A stretch of DNA of 64,000 nucleotides from Tractidigestivibacter sp050946515 (GTDB taxonomy: Bacteria; Actinomycetota; Coriobacteriia; Coriobacteriales; Atopobiaceae). The position numbers and the translations under genes were made by a program. The DNA lies in NCBI RefSeq assembly GCF_050946515.1, contig NZ_JBMNUX010000012.1, positions 1 to 64,000 of the forward strand. Direction: 5' to 3'. The notes beneath the pieces were generated by a model, which saw only the letters and a program-made list of their open reading frames with translations, was not told where the DNA came from and ran no database searches. Below, one piece after another: positions 37,014 to 47,621 of this stretch. Positions within the stretch are counted from its first letter, which is position 1. Each line of letters opens with the position of its first letter.

Positions 37014-38261
37014 ATGGAGCACAGGGTAGCAATCACCGGCATCGGAGCCGTCACGCCCGTGGGCAACACCGCCAAGGACACGTGGGACTCCCTCGTTGCC
37101 GGAAAGTGCGGAGTGGGCCTTATCACCCACTTTGACACCGACGACTTCCGCGTCAAGGTAGCCGCCGAGGTCAAGGACTTTGACGGAGCAGAGCTTCTCG
37201 GCAAGCAGCAGGCCATGCACTCTGACCGCAACGTGCAGTTTGCGCTTGTCGCGTCCGACGAGGCCATGGCAGACTCCGGCCTCGACGCCGAGGGCGCCAT
37301 CGACCATGAGCGCCTTGGGGTCTACATCGGCTCGGGCACGGGAGGCCTCAAGTCGTACACCGACAACGTCTACACCATCGAGAAGCGCGGTCCCAGGCGC
37401 GCCTCTCCGTACATGGTGCCGATGATGATCTCAAACATGGCGGCGGGGGAGGTCTCCATCCGCCACAAGGCGCAGGGGCCCACGCTCCCCGTCGTCACCG
37501 CCTGCGCCACCTCGGCGCACACGATCGGCGAGGCGTTCCGCGCCATCAAGCACGGCTATGCCGACGCAATTCTCGCCGGCGGCACCGAGGCCTGCATCAT
37601 CCCCGAGTCCATCGCCGGCTTCACGAGCTGCCGCGCGCTCTCCACTAACCCCGACCCCGCAACGGCCTGCCGCCCCTTTGACGCGGACCGCAACGGCTTC
37701 ATCATGGGCGAGGGGGCCTGCGTGCTCGTGCTCGAGGACATGGACCACGCGCTTGCCCGAGGTGCGCACGTCTACGCGGAAGTCGTCGGCTACGGCAACA
37801 CCGCCGACGCCTATCACGTGACGAGCCCCGACCCTAAGGCCACGGGCATCGCCCGCGCCATCAAGCAGGCAGTGGAGGAGGGCGGCGTCAAGCCCGAGGA
37901 GGGCCTCTACATCAACGCCCACGGCACCTCTACCAAGCTCAACGACTCCTCCGAGACCAAGGGCATCAAGCTGGCGCTGGGAGACGCGGCCGCGCATGCC
38001 GCGCACGTCTCGTCCACCAAGTCGATGACCGGCCACATGATAGGCGCGACGGGCGCCGTCGAGGTCATGGCCTGCGCGCTGGCGCTTGAGAACGGCGTCG
38101 TCCCGCCCACGATCAACTACCGCACGCCCGACCCCGACTGCGACCTTGACTACACGCCCAACGAGGCGGTTCGCTGCAAGCTCGGCTGGGCGCTTTCCAC
38201 CAACCTCGGCTTTGGCGGCCACAACGCGGCCATCGCGCTCAAGGCGTTCGACGGGGAGTGA
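37014..38261 (+). CDS. fabF: beta-ketoacyl-ACP synthase II
   Basis: 415 residues. The nucleophile Cys is in VTACATSAHTIGEAF, with catalytic His in NAHGTSTKLND and STKSMTGHMIGATG. It is the only elongating condensing enzyme visible in the operon. The stop is 6 bp before the accB ATG. Confidence 0.96.
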   Translation: MEHRVAITGIGAVTPVGNTAKDTWDSLVAGKCGVGLITHFDTDDFRVKVAAEVKDFDGAELLGKQQAMHSDRNVQFALVASDEAMADSGLDAEGAIDHERLGVYIGSGTGGLKSYTDNVYTIEKRGPRRASPYMVPMMISNMAAGEVSIRHKAQGPTLPVVTACATSAHTIGEAFRAIKHGYADAILAGGTEACIIPESIAGFTSCRALSTNPDPATACRPFDADRNGFIMGEGACVLVLEDMDHALARGAHVYAEVVGYGNTADAYHVTSPDPKATGIARAIKQAVEEGGVKPEEGLYINAHGTSTKLNDSSETKGIKLALGDAAAHAAHVSSTKSMTGHMIGATGAVEVMACALALENGVVPPTINYRTPDPDCDLDYTPNEAVRCKLGWALSTNLGFGGHNAAIALKAFDGE

Positions 38262-38266
38262 CGTCC

Positions 38267-38764
38267 ATGGACATCGATAAGATCACTGAGCTTGCGTCTT
38301 TGATGGACGAGAAGGGCCTCTCGCGCGTGCGCGTGGAGGAGGCGGACGGCACGGCCTTCGAGCTCGAGCGCACCGTTCCCCAGCCGCCAGCGCAGGTCGT
38401 GATGCCCGCCGCAATGCCGGCAGGCGTGCCCGCTGCTGGCCCGGCGCCGGCGCCTGCCGCGCCCGAGCCGGTCGACGAGGACGAAGGGGATGACGACGAG
38501 CCGCTGGACCTTGCCAAGGCAACGGCGGTCCGCGCCCCCATGGTCGGCGTCTTCTACGCCGCGCCCTCGCCGGGCGCCGAGCCCTTCGTCCACGTTGGCT
38601 CAAAGGTGAAGGCCGGCGAGACGCTCTGCGTCATCGAGGCCATGAAGGTCATGAACGAGGTCACGGCAGAGGCGGACGGCGAGGTCATCGACATCTGCGC
38701 CAACGACGGCGACCTTGTTGAGTATGGCAGCATCCTCATGAAGATATCCGAGCAGGGGGCATAG
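38267..38764 (+). CDS. accB: biotin carboxyl carrier protein
   Basis: 165 residues from ATG 38267. The N-terminal helical part and a Pro/Ala-rich linker (residues about 40-70) lead to the biotinyl domain with EAMKVMNEV, where Lys127 is biotinylated. It is the target of the BirA encoded just upstream of the operon. Confidence 0.96.
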   Translation: MDIDKITELASLMDEKGLSRVRVEEADGTAFELERTVPQPPAQVVMPAAMPAGVPAAGPAPAPAAPEPVDEDEGDDDEPLDLAKATAVRAPMVGVFYAAPSPGAEPFVHVGSKVKAGETLCVIEAMKVMNEVTAEADGEVIDICANDGDLVEYGSILMKISEQGA

Positions 38765-38767
38765 CGC

Positions 38768-39193
38768 ATGAACAGGGAAGAGTTGGAGAAGATCTTGCCG
38801 CACCGCCCGCCCATGCTGCTTCTGGACGACGCCGAGGTCGTGGACGGAGAGGCCGTGGGGCACCTGGCCATCCATGGTGACGAGTGGTTCTTGCAGGGCC
38901 ATTTTCCCGGCAACCCCATCGTCCCCGGCGTGATCCAGTGCGAGATGCTTGCGCAGAACTGCTGCGTCCTTATGGCAGACCAGCTTGCTGGAGCCGATGC
39001 CACGCCCTACTACACCAGCCTCGACAAGGTGCGCTTCAAGCGCCCGGTGCGTCCAGGCGACACGGTTGAGCTGCGCTGCCACATCACGCGCTCGCGCAAG
39101 CCGTTCTTCTTCGCGACCGGCGAGGCAAGCGTAAACGGAGAGCTCTGCTGCAAGGCAGACATGTCGTTCGCCCTCATGCCAAACGGCAAGTAG
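38768..39193 (+). CDS. fabZ: 3-hydroxyacyl-ACP dehydratase
   Basis: 141 residues, hotdog fold. ILPHRPPMLLLD is followed by GHFPGNPIVPGVIQCEMLAQ, which holds the catalytic His and Glu. No FabA-like isomerase is visible, so unsaturated fatty acids would need another route. It is placed between accB and accC, an order known in several Gram-positive operons. Confidence 0.95.
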   Translation: MNREELEKILPHRPPMLLLDDAEVVDGEAVGHLAIHGDEWFLQGHFPGNPIVPGVIQCEMLAQNCCVLMADQLAGADATPYYTSLDKVRFKRPVRPGDTVELRCHITRSRKPFFFATGEASVNGELCCKADMSFALMPNGK

Positions 39194-39231
39194 CCAACTG
39201 CCGCCAGAGGGCGCGCACGGAGGGGCTTAAG

Positions 39232-40561
<1,330 letters not shown>

Positions 40562-40572
<11 letters not shown>

Positions 40573-42361
40573 GCGCGACAAGAGCGTAAACGAGCTAGAG
40601 TCACCGGCAACAGACGTTGAGGTCGAGATGCCCCAGCGTCACATCTTGGTCAAGTGCCCGGGCTGCCGGCGCATCATCGACCAAGAGCAGCTGCATGCAA
40701 ACATGGACGTATGCCCGCGCTGCGGCCATCACCTGCGCGTCAGCGGGCGTGACCGCCTGAAGATCACCGTGGACGAGGGAAACTTCCAGGAGTGGGACGC
40801 AGAGCTTGCCGTCACCGACTTCCTGAACTTCCCCGGCTATGCCACCAAGCTCGACACCGCCCGCGCAAAGACGGGCGACCCTGACGCCGTCGTCTGTGGC
40901 AGGGGCACCGTCGGCGGCCACGACTGCGTGCTCTTCTTCATGGACCACAAGTTCATGATGGGCTCGATGGGCTCGGTCGTGGGAGAGAAGATCTGCCGCT
41001 GCTTCGAGCGCGCCACCGACCTCGGACTTCCGGTTGTCGGGTTCACGGTCTCGGGCGGCGCCCGCATGCAGGAGGGGCTCATGTCGCTCATGCAGATGGC
41101 GAAGGTCTCCGCCGCCGTGCGCCGGCACTCCGAGGCCGGCCTTCTCTACCTTGCGGTGCTGACCGACCCCACGACAGGCGGCGTCACCGCAAGCTTTGCC
41201 ATGGAGGCGGACATCGCGCTCGCAGAGCCCGGCGCCCTCATCGGCTTTGCAGGGCCGCGCGTAATCGAGCAGACCACGCACAAGAAGCTTCCTGCGGGCT
41301 TCCAGCGCTCCGAGTTCCTTCTCGACCACGGGTTTGTCGACATGATCGTCGAGCGCTCGAAGATGAAGGCGACCATCGCCGAGCTCCTGTCGCTTCACGA
41401 GGGCGTGGCGCCCGGCGCGGATGCTCCGCACGCGATTGCTCACGAGAGCGCCTCCGACGGGCACGGCCTGGGAGAGCTTGTTGCCGAGCCGTTGAAGCAC
41501 GTGCTCGACCTTCTCCCCAACGGCCGCGGCGAGACGGCCTCGGACGCCTCTGGCCAGGGCATCGAGCCCACGGCCTACGAGATCATCCGCAACACGCGCT
41601 CGACAGACCGCGCGACCTCGCTCGACCTTATGGAGGCCATGCTCGACGGCTTCGTCGAGCTACACGGCGACCGCCTGTACGGCGAGGACCCCGCCGTCGT
41701 GGCCGGCATAGGCTGGCGAGGCGAGCGCATACTCACCGTCATTGGCATCGAGCGCGGCCGCAACACCAAGGACCGCATCCGCAGGAACTTTGGCATGGCA
41801 AACCCCGAGGGGTACCGAAAGGCCCGCCGCCTCATGGAGCAGGCCGAGAAGTTCGGCCGTCCCGTCGTTTGCTTTATTGACACCTCTGGCGCATACTGCG
41901 GCATTGGCGCCGAGGAGCGCGGCCAGGGAGACGCCATCGCGCAGAACCTTGTCGTGATGAGCGGGCTTCGCGTGCCCATCGTCTCTGCGGTCGTAGGGGA
42001 GGGCGGCTCGGGCGGCGCGCTCGCGCTGGGAGTCGCCGACAGAGTCTTGATGCTGGGGTCTGCGGCGTACTCAGTCGTGAGCCCCGAGGCCTGCGCCTCG
42101 ATACTCTGGAAGGACACCGAGCATGCTCCCGACGCCGCGCAGGCGCTGCACCTGACGGCGAAGGACCTCTCCAAGCTGGGTCTCATCGACGAGGTTGTCG
42201 ACGATAGCGGGGCGGACGCGCAAGAGGTCTCCAGCCGCCTTGCGACCGCGATTGATGACTACCTGGACGAGCTCTCTCCGCTGTCTGCCGACGAGCTCGT
42301 CGGCAGGCGCTACGACAAGTTCCGTGCGATGGGAGGGAACCGGCTGTGCTCGATATCATAA
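40562..42361 (+). CDS. accDA: fused acetyl-CoA carboxyltransferase, beta plus alpha
   Basis: 599 residues, two subunits in one chain. The N-terminal AccD half opens with the zinc ribbon CPGC...CPRCGHHLRV (residues about 32-55) and contains GGARMQEGLMSLMQMAK. The C-terminal AccA half, from about residue 330, has RTDRATSLDLMEAMLDGF and GEGGSGGALALGVADRVLML. Fused carboxyltransferases are known in some actinobacteria and plastid relatives. It makes malonyl-CoA with AccB and AccC and overlaps degV by 16 bp. Confidence 0.94.
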
Positions 42362-43170
42362 CGGACTCCACAGTTGGGCTTGCCAGAAACGAGGCGCACG
42401 AGCTGCACACCCACGTCTGCCCCACGAGCTACGTGAACTCCCAGGGCGAGTGGGTCTCCGAGCGCTATGTGGGCGAGAATGGCAACTATGCGCCTGACTA
42501 CTCGCTCCGCGGCAGGGTGACGACCGAGGCCGTGCGCGTCTCTGCCTTCATCAAGGCGTACGAGACGTCGTTTGGCAAGGGCCGGCAGTGCATCGCGCTT
42601 CCGATGTCCTCAAGGCTTTCGGGCACGTATCGCAGCGCCGTGGAGGCGGTCCCGCTCTGCTCGCGCCCTGACGACGTGCGCGTTGTCGACACTGGCGTCA
42701 CAGCAGGGGCGCTCGAGTTTGCCGTCCGCCATGCGCGCAAGCTTGCCAACGAGGGCAAGACCATCGACGAGGTTGCTGACGGCATCAGGGAATGGGCCAA
42801 GAGCACGCACGTCGTGTTTGCCGTCGTGGACCTGGACGTGCTCAGCGCCAGCGGCCGGCTGGGCGCCACGAGGCAGTCGATGAACACGGCCATGAACCGC
42901 TATCCGGTGCTGGGCCTTCGCGACGGGGCAATCGTCCAGATGGGAGTCGGCCGCGGCGTGCGCGGGACGGCAAAGAAGCTTGTGTCCGAGGTTCCCGAAG
43001 GGGCACCCGACCTCGTGATTTCCTGCTATGGCGTGAGAGGAGACCTCGCGCGCGAGCTTCTTCTCGCCGCGCATGAGCGCTTTCCCGAGAGCCTTGTCCG
43101 CGTGAAGGACGGAGGCCCGGTGCTTACGGCAAACCTCGGGGTAGGGGCCGCGAGCATCGCCTGGGAGTAG
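42346..43170 (+). CDS. DegV-family fatty-acid-binding protein
   Basis: 274 residues, GTG start inside the accDA end. The family pattern is visible as DIITDSTVGL at the N-terminus, ALPMSSRLSGTYRSAVEAV, VVDTGVTAGALEFAV and RPVLGLRDG-like YPVLGLRDGAIVQMG. DegV/FakB proteins hold a fatty acid and present it to the kinase FakA so that exogenous acyl chains enter phospholipid. Placement at the end of the fatty acid operon fits that role. No FakA is in view. Confidence 0.88.
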   Translation: MLDIITDSTVGLARNEAHELHTHVCPTSYVNSQGEWVSERYVGENGNYAPDYSLRGRVTTEAVRVSAFIKAYETSFGKGRQCIALPMSSRLSGTYRSAVEAVPLCSRPDDVRVVDTGVTAGALEFAVRHARKLANEGKTIDEVADGIREWAKSTHVVFAVVDLDVLSASGRLGATRQSMNTAMNRYPVLGLRDGAIVQMGVGRGVRGTAKKLVSEVPEGAPDLVISCYGVRGDLARELLLAAHERFPESLVRVKDGGPVLTANLGVGAASIAWE

Positions 43171-43211
43171 CGCACAAGGACCGCACAAGGACGTCTAAGG
43201 TATCCGCCAGC

Positions 43212-44201
43212 CTAAGCCTCAAGGCCGTAGAGCGAGGCGGCATTGCCCCTGAAGATGCCATCTGCGAGAGGCGCCAGTGCCTTGTCGGCACGAAGCGCCT
43301 CTCGCTTTTTCGCAATGGCGGCAGGAGGCGTATAGGGGAAGTCAGAGCCATAGAGCAGGTGCGTCGGGTCGGCGACCTTGAGCAGCGCCTCTGCCATAAC
43401 TGGCTCGGCGTCTCCCGCCAGATCGTAGTACAGAGCGCGCAAAGACCCCATCACGTCGACGCGCTCCATGAGCCCTGCAGGCACCAGCACCTGCGAGATG
43501 CCTTGCAGACGGCCAGCCACCTCGGGCAAGAACGACCCGCAGTGCGGAACGACCCACCTGATGCGCGGAAAGCGCTCAATCGTTCCCGTCGACACCAAGT
43601 TGAGCACCGCACGGGTCGTATCGGCAAGGTACTCGAAGAGCGGCGCTGGCCCTGCGGTAAAGACGTTTGGGGGAACCTCTTGAGGCCGTGACGGGTGGAT
43701 CGTGACGACAGCCCCGTAGTCGTTCAGGCATTCCATGACCGGGTCGAGCGAGGCGTCTCCCAAATAGACGCCGCAGGCGTTGCTCGGCACCTTGACGCCA
43801 AGCACGCCGAGCTCGCCAAGGCCGCGGCGCGTCTCGTCAATCGAGGCCTCGACCGCCGGAAGCGGAAGCGTCGTCGCAAAGCCGAGCCTGTCGGGATGGC
43901 GGGAGCAGAGCTCTGCCAGCTGGTCGTCTATGCGGCGGGCGAGCGCCGCTGCCTGAGCGTCGTCTCCTCGGTTGATGTGAGGCGTCGAGACTGACAGCAC
44001 AGAGAAGCCGATGCCCTGCTCGTCCATGAACGCGAGCATCGACCGCTCGCTCCACGAGGGAGTTGGAAACCCGTCCTCGTCGATGGGGGAAACCCCAGCC
44101 GCCGAGAGGCCGTCCAGATACGCCGACGGCAGCGCGTGAGCGTGCACGTCAATCATGCCTGGCGCAATCCTCTTAGAGCCATGCTCTGGTTTCTCGCCCA
44201 T
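43212..44201 (-). CDS. metal-dependent amidohydrolase, ACMSD-like
   Basis: 329 residues from ATG 44201 with GGAGG 5 nt upstream. HxH is at the N-terminus (MIDVHAHALPSAYLDGL), a mid-chain His lies in VTIHPSRP, and another in WVVPHCGSFLPEVAGRLQ. The C-terminal Asp is in LLYGSDFPYTPP. The order matches the amidohydrolase-2/ACMSD group of decarboxylases and hydrolases. It is convergent with degV; the R-M genes lie upstream of it on the same strand. Substrate unknown. Confidence 0.85.
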   Translation of the reverse strand: MGEKPEHGSKRIAPGMIDVHAHALPSAYLDGLSAAGVSPIDEDGFPTPSWSERSMLAFMDEQGIGFSVLSVSTPHINRGDDAQAAALARRIDDQLAELCSRHPDRLGFATTLPLPAVEASIDETRRGLGELGVLGVKVPSNACGVYLGDASLDPVMECLNDYGAVVTIHPSRPQEVPPNVFTAGPAPLFEYLADTTRAVLNLVSTGTIERFPRIRWVVPHCGSFLPEVAGRLQGISQVLVPAGLMERVDVMGSLRALYYDLAGDAEPVMAEALLKVADPTHLLYGSDFPYTPPAAIAKKREALRADKALAPLADGIFRGNAASLYGLEA

Positions 44202-44240
44202 GCGAACCTCCAACCACGATTGGCCGTTTGCGACGCCCCG

Positions 44241-45200
44241 CTAGGCGTCCCATGGGATGAACTCGTTGTAGACGTCGCGGGGATATGAGACGAGCTGCAC
44301 GTCAAACTTCAGAGAGGGCTCCACCTTCGAGCTTGCGTTGTGGATGCGAAGCGAGATCTCCCAGCCCTGGTCGCAGATCACGAGTGCCGTGTTGTCCGAA
44401 GGGCCGCCGTTCTCGCTCTCCAGAAAGCCGATGTAGTAGATGTGGCGAGGCATCCTGATCACAGGGACCTCCACAATCGGCTTGCGGCTGCTTGACGGCA
44501 TGTTCAAGGTGCCTGCGAGATTGAAGGCAACGAGGCGCGTCGCGCGGCTGTTCTCATAGGAGATTACCTTGTAAAAGTCGTTTCTGCCTATCAAATATCT
44601 TACGAGGCGCTCGGGGACGTCACGATATTGGGAGTTGAGCCGGCGCAGCTCGTCCATGAAGGCGTTGAGGATGGGGACGTAGTAGCCATCAATCTTGTCT
44701 GGAAGGTCTCGCCAAAGGGCACCACGTTTCTGAAGGCCGTCCAGGCGCGAGAAGAGCGGGTCTATGGCTTCAAAGTACTGGCGGGAGCAGGGGTGAGCGA
44801 GCCACTTTGCGCCAAAGTCGATGCTCGAGGAGAGCCGGCTGTGCTTGACGGCGTCATTGTTGTGCTTGCACGAGATGCCTATCTGCCAAGGACCGCGACT
44901 GCACACGACGTCGCGCACGTCGCCGGCGATGCCTTTGGCGTCTGACTGAAGGCCAATCGAGAGACTCTGGGAAGAGCTTTCGCTCAGGCATGGCTCAAGG
45001 CGCTCGAGAGCCGAGACGACGGCAGTCGCTCCCGACGAGAGGTCCCGCTGACGCTTAGGCGTGCATTCATTAAAGAAGAAGCCACTTGCAGTGTCTAGGG
45101 CAGCATCCTTCCTCAACACTGCGCCGGGACACCTGTTTGCGAGAGAGCTCGCGCACGCATACTCGAACGCCTTGCCGAGAATCGACTGCTTGCTTGCCAT
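44241..45200 (-). CDS. HaeIII-family type II restriction endonuclease
   Basis: 319 residues from ATG 45200 with GGAGG 5 nt upstream. Recognised as RE_HaeIII-like from the N-terminal SILGKAFEYACASSLANR pattern, the QSDAKGIAGDVRDVV and IGISCKHNNDAVKHSRLS segment with catalytic Asp/Lys-type residues, and a total length like R.HaeIII. Family members cut GGCC. It lies directly downstream of a C5-cytosine methyltransferase with a gap of about 37 bp, forming a compact type II system. Recognition of GGCC is inferred from the family. Confidence 0.85.
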   Translation of the reverse strand: MASKQSILGKAFEYACASSLANRCPGAVLRKDAALDTASGFFFNECTPKRQRDLSSGATAVVSALERLEPCLSESSSQSLSIGLQSDAKGIAGDVRDVVCSRGPWQIGISCKHNNDAVKHSRLSSSIDFGAKWLAHPCSRQYFEAIDPLFSRLDGLQKRGALWRDLPDKIDGYYVPILNAFMDELRRLNSQYRDVPERLVRYLIGRNDFYKVISYENSRATRLVAFNLAGTLNMPSSSRKPIVEVPVIRMPRHIYYIGFLESENGGPSDNTALVICDQGWEISLRIHNASSKVEPSLKFDVQLVSYPRDVYNEFIPWDA

Positions 45201-45237
45201 GGCATCCTCCAATGCGAATGTGCGGCCCTCGCGTTCG

Positions 45238-46179
45238 CTACTCGCCCAGAGCCGGAGTCAGCGCCGCGCGGACCGACGTAGCCACGCGCTCGGCAAGCTT
45301 GCAGGGGACCGCGTTGCCAATCTGCTTGTAGACGCTCGTCTGGTCGCCAAAGAAGTGCATGCCCGCCGGAAACGTCTGGACTGCCGCCGCCTCCTGCCAG
45401 CTCAGGCGACGCGTGGGACCGCCGTCGCCAAAGCGCCAGAGGTCCTTGCCCAGCTTCACCATGTCGGGCGAGCCCGGCCACAGGGGGACCTGCTTGGCCA
45501 TGGCGGGGATGGTGTAGCTCACCTGGTCCCAGCCGCGCTTGCGGTTACGCGACATGTAGCGGCTGCTGTAAGGAGCCTCGCACACGTCGCCAGGGCCCGG
45601 CTCGGGCACGTCAGCCAGGGCCTCGCCGAGCGTGACCAGCGTCTCGGAGGGCTCGGGATAGGAAAAGCCATCGATTCCGAGGTCCTTCCTGAAGCCGACG
45701 ATGATCACGCGCTCTCGGTCCTCTGGGACGCCGTACCACTTGGCATTGAGCAGCTTGTAGCGCACGTCGTAGCCGCAGTCGGAGAACGCCTGGATGATGG
45801 CCTCGACGATCTGGCCTCCGCCCATGGTCAGAAGGCCCTTGACGTTCTCGCCGACAAAGGCGAGCGGCTGCTTCGCGTTCACGATGCGAACGTAGTGCTT
45901 GTAGAGCACGTTTCGGCTGTCGTCGAGCTTGCGCGGACCGGACAGAGAGAATCCCTGGCAGGGAAACCCGCCCAGGATGATGTCCGTATCTGGGATGTCG
46001 TCTGCCGAAACCTTGCCAATGTCGCCGCAATAGACCTCGGCGCCGCTCCACTCGCGGAACGTGTCGCAAGCGTCCTTGTTGAAGTCGTTTGCCCAGACGG
46101 TCTTGAAACCAGCGCGCGAAAAGCCAATATCCAGTCCGCCAGCCCCGCAGAACAGGGACGTGGTAGTGATCTCCTTCAT
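45238..46179 (-). CDS. DNA C5-cytosine methyltransferase, M.HaeIII-like
   Basis: 313 residues. Ordered motifs: I LFCGAGGLDIGF, IV GGFPCQGFSLSG with the catalytic Cys74, VI ENVKGLL, VIII region QVSYTIPAMAK, IX RRLSWQEAAAVQTFP and X QIGNAVP. The target-recognition stretch around YMSRNRKRGWDQVSYTI resembles GGCC methylases (M.HaeIII, M.NgoPII). It is cotranscribed ahead of the HaeIII-like endonuclease and divergent from folP. It protects host DNA from the paired nuclease. Confidence 0.92.
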   Translation of the reverse strand: MKEITTTSLFCGAGGLDIGFSRAGFKTVWANDFNKDACDTFREWSGAEVYCGDIGKVSADDIPDTDIILGGFPCQGFSLSGPRKLDDSRNVLYKHYVRIVNAKQPLAFVGENVKGLLTMGGGQIVEAIIQAFSDCGYDVRYKLLNAKWYGVPEDRERVIIVGFRKDLGIDGFSYPEPSETLVTLGEALADVPEPGPGDVCEAPYSSRYMSRNRKRGWDQVSYTIPAMAKQVPLWPGSPDMVKLGKDLWRFGDGGPTRRLSWQEAAAVQTFPAGMHFFGDQTSVYKQIGNAVPCKLAERVATSVRAALTPALGE

Positions 46180-46325
46180 GCAATTCCCCTCGTAGCGAAA
46201 ACGAGTGCTCGCAAAGGGCGAGCTATTTTTCGGTCATAAATTCTAAGTCATTTTCAAGAAGACCGCCGAGCGCAGGACGATGCTTCACGTTTGTCAGAGG
46301 CCCCGCCGGAAATCGGGAAATCCTT

Positions 46326-46334
46326 TGATATACT
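46326..46334 (+). promoter_or_regulatory. extended -10 promoter of folP
   Basis: TGA-TATACT forms an extended -10 about 90 bp before the folP start. No good -35 is seen. It implies an untranslated leader of about 80 nt. Confidence 0.45.
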
Positions 46335-46340
46335 GGCACG

Positions 46341-46422
46341 CGTTGGGCCTACCGCGCCCGACCGGTCTTGCGACCGAACATTAACGGCAGGGGCGGTCCG
46401 GCCTTTCTCCTGGAGGATTGCC
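46341..46422 (+). promoter_or_regulatory. folP 5' leader with two short hairpins
   Basis: The putative leader contains GGGC (46345-46348) pairing with GCCC (46356-46359) and CGGTC (46363-46367) pairing with GACCG (46372-46376) around a TTGC loop. A GC-rich stretch and the GGAGG ribosome binding site follow. It could be a regulatory RNA. No known riboswitch consensus was recognised by eye. Confidence 0.3.
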
Positions 46423-47610
46423 ATGTCAAGAGCACCAATCTGGAACTGCGCCGATGCTGTCGTCGACCTCTCGCGCCCGCGCGTGATGGGGGTTCTCAAC
46501 GTGACGCCCGACTCGTTCTCCGACGGAGGCGCGCACAACGACCCCGCTTCAGCTATCGCGACCGCCTCGGACATGCTTGCCAACGGGGCAGACGTCATTG
46601 ACGTGGGCGGGGAGTCCACAAGGCCGGGGTTCAAGCCCGTCACCCCAAAGGAGGAGCTCGGCAGGCTTGAGCCCGTCGTATGCTGGCTTGTCCGCGAAGG
46701 GGCGCTCGTCTCCGTTGACACGCACCATCCCGAGGTAGCACGCAAGTGCGTCGAGCTAGGCGCGCAGATCGTCAACGACGTCACGGGCTTCTCGGACCCT
46801 GACATGGTCTCCGTTGCTGCGGAGTCTTCCTGCGGATGCGTCGTGATGCACTCTGGGCCAGTTTCGGGGTCCGCGACCGCAAGCTCGGCGGTAATGGCAA
46901 AGGCGGGGACCGACGACCTCTCGTCGCTCATGAGCAACGCCTCGGCTGGGGACCTTGGCTGGGAGCGCAAGGGAGACCAGGCGCTTCTGCCGGATCACGA
47001 GGGCGTCATGGGCCTTTTGGAAGGATACCTGCTCGATCGCGCGCGCGACCTTGAGGCCGCCGGCGTGGACCCGTCGCGCATCTGCCTCGATCCCGGCGTC
47101 GGCTTTGGGAAGAGCCCAGAGGACAACATCGTGATACTTCGCGAGACCGCCCGCCTTGCGGACCTTGGCTACCCGCTCATGTGCGCCGTCTCGAGGAAGC
47201 GCTTCGTGGGAACGGTCAGCGGGGTTGCCAAGGCAGCAGAGCGCGACGCAGCCACAATAGGCATCACGCTCGCGGCCGTGGCGCAAGGGGCGCGCGTGCT
47301 CAGGGTTCACGACGTTGCCGGCATGGCGCAGGCGCTCGATGGCTTCTGGATCGCCTCCGACAGCTGGACTAGCAAGTTCAGCGTCACCGTTGCTCCCAAC
47401 GATGGGAAGCCGGATGCGGAAGAGTCCGTTGCGTCCGCCCTCGACAAGATGCCGTTGACGCGCGTCGTCTCGCCTGCCGAGGCTGCGGGCAAGAGCGGAA
47501 GCGTCAGCTTGCGCGTTGTCACCGCGCTGGACAAGGTCCCATTCTCCCGGGCGCTAGGGACCGCGCTTGATGGCTGCGGCGCCACGCTTGAGTCCATTTC
47601 GCCACAGTAG
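46423..47610 (+). CDS. folP: dihydropteroate synthase with C-terminal extension
   Basis: 395 residues from ATG 46423 with TGGAGG upstream. Core motifs are VMGVLNVTPDSFSDGG, DVGGESTRPG, SVDTHHPEVA, NDVTGF, DPGVGFGKSPEDN and the SRKRF phosphate site. It condenses p-aminobenzoate with the pterin precursor and is the sulfonamide target. Two oddities stand out. About 35 extra residues follow VVMHSGP (ASSAVMAKAGTDDLSSLMS region). About 85 residues follow the barrel end at QALDGFWIA; this extension repeats an ALDKxP(F/L) pattern (ALDKMPLTR, ALDKVPFSR) and matches no domain known to me. Confidence 0.92.
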   Translation: MSRAPIWNCADAVVDLSRPRVMGVLNVTPDSFSDGGAHNDPASAIATASDMLANGADVIDVGGESTRPGFKPVTPKEELGRLEPVVCWLVREGALVSVDTHHPEVARKCVELGAQIVNDVTGFSDPDMVSVAAESSCGCVVMHSGPVSGSATASSAVMAKAGTDDLSSLMSNASAGDLGWERKGDQALLPDHEGVMGLLEGYLLDRARDLEAAGVDPSRICLDPGVGFGKSPEDNIVILRETARLADLGYPLMCAVSRKRFVGTVSGVAKAAERDAATIGITLAAVAQGARVLRVHDVAGMAQALDGFWIASDSWTSKFSVTVAPNDGKPDAEESVASALDKMPLTRVVSPAEAAGKSGSVSLRVVTALDKVPFSRALGTALDGCGATLESISPQ

Positions 47611-47621
47611 CAGACAGCCAA

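Noticed and set aside
43170..43205. Tandem CGCACAAGGAC copies after degV
   Set aside because: There are only two short copies with no structure, likely chance or a small slippage.
46341..46422. Tetrahydrofolate riboswitch before folP
   Set aside because: The known core sequences could not be recognised; only two short hairpins are supported, so it is listed as an unnamed leader.
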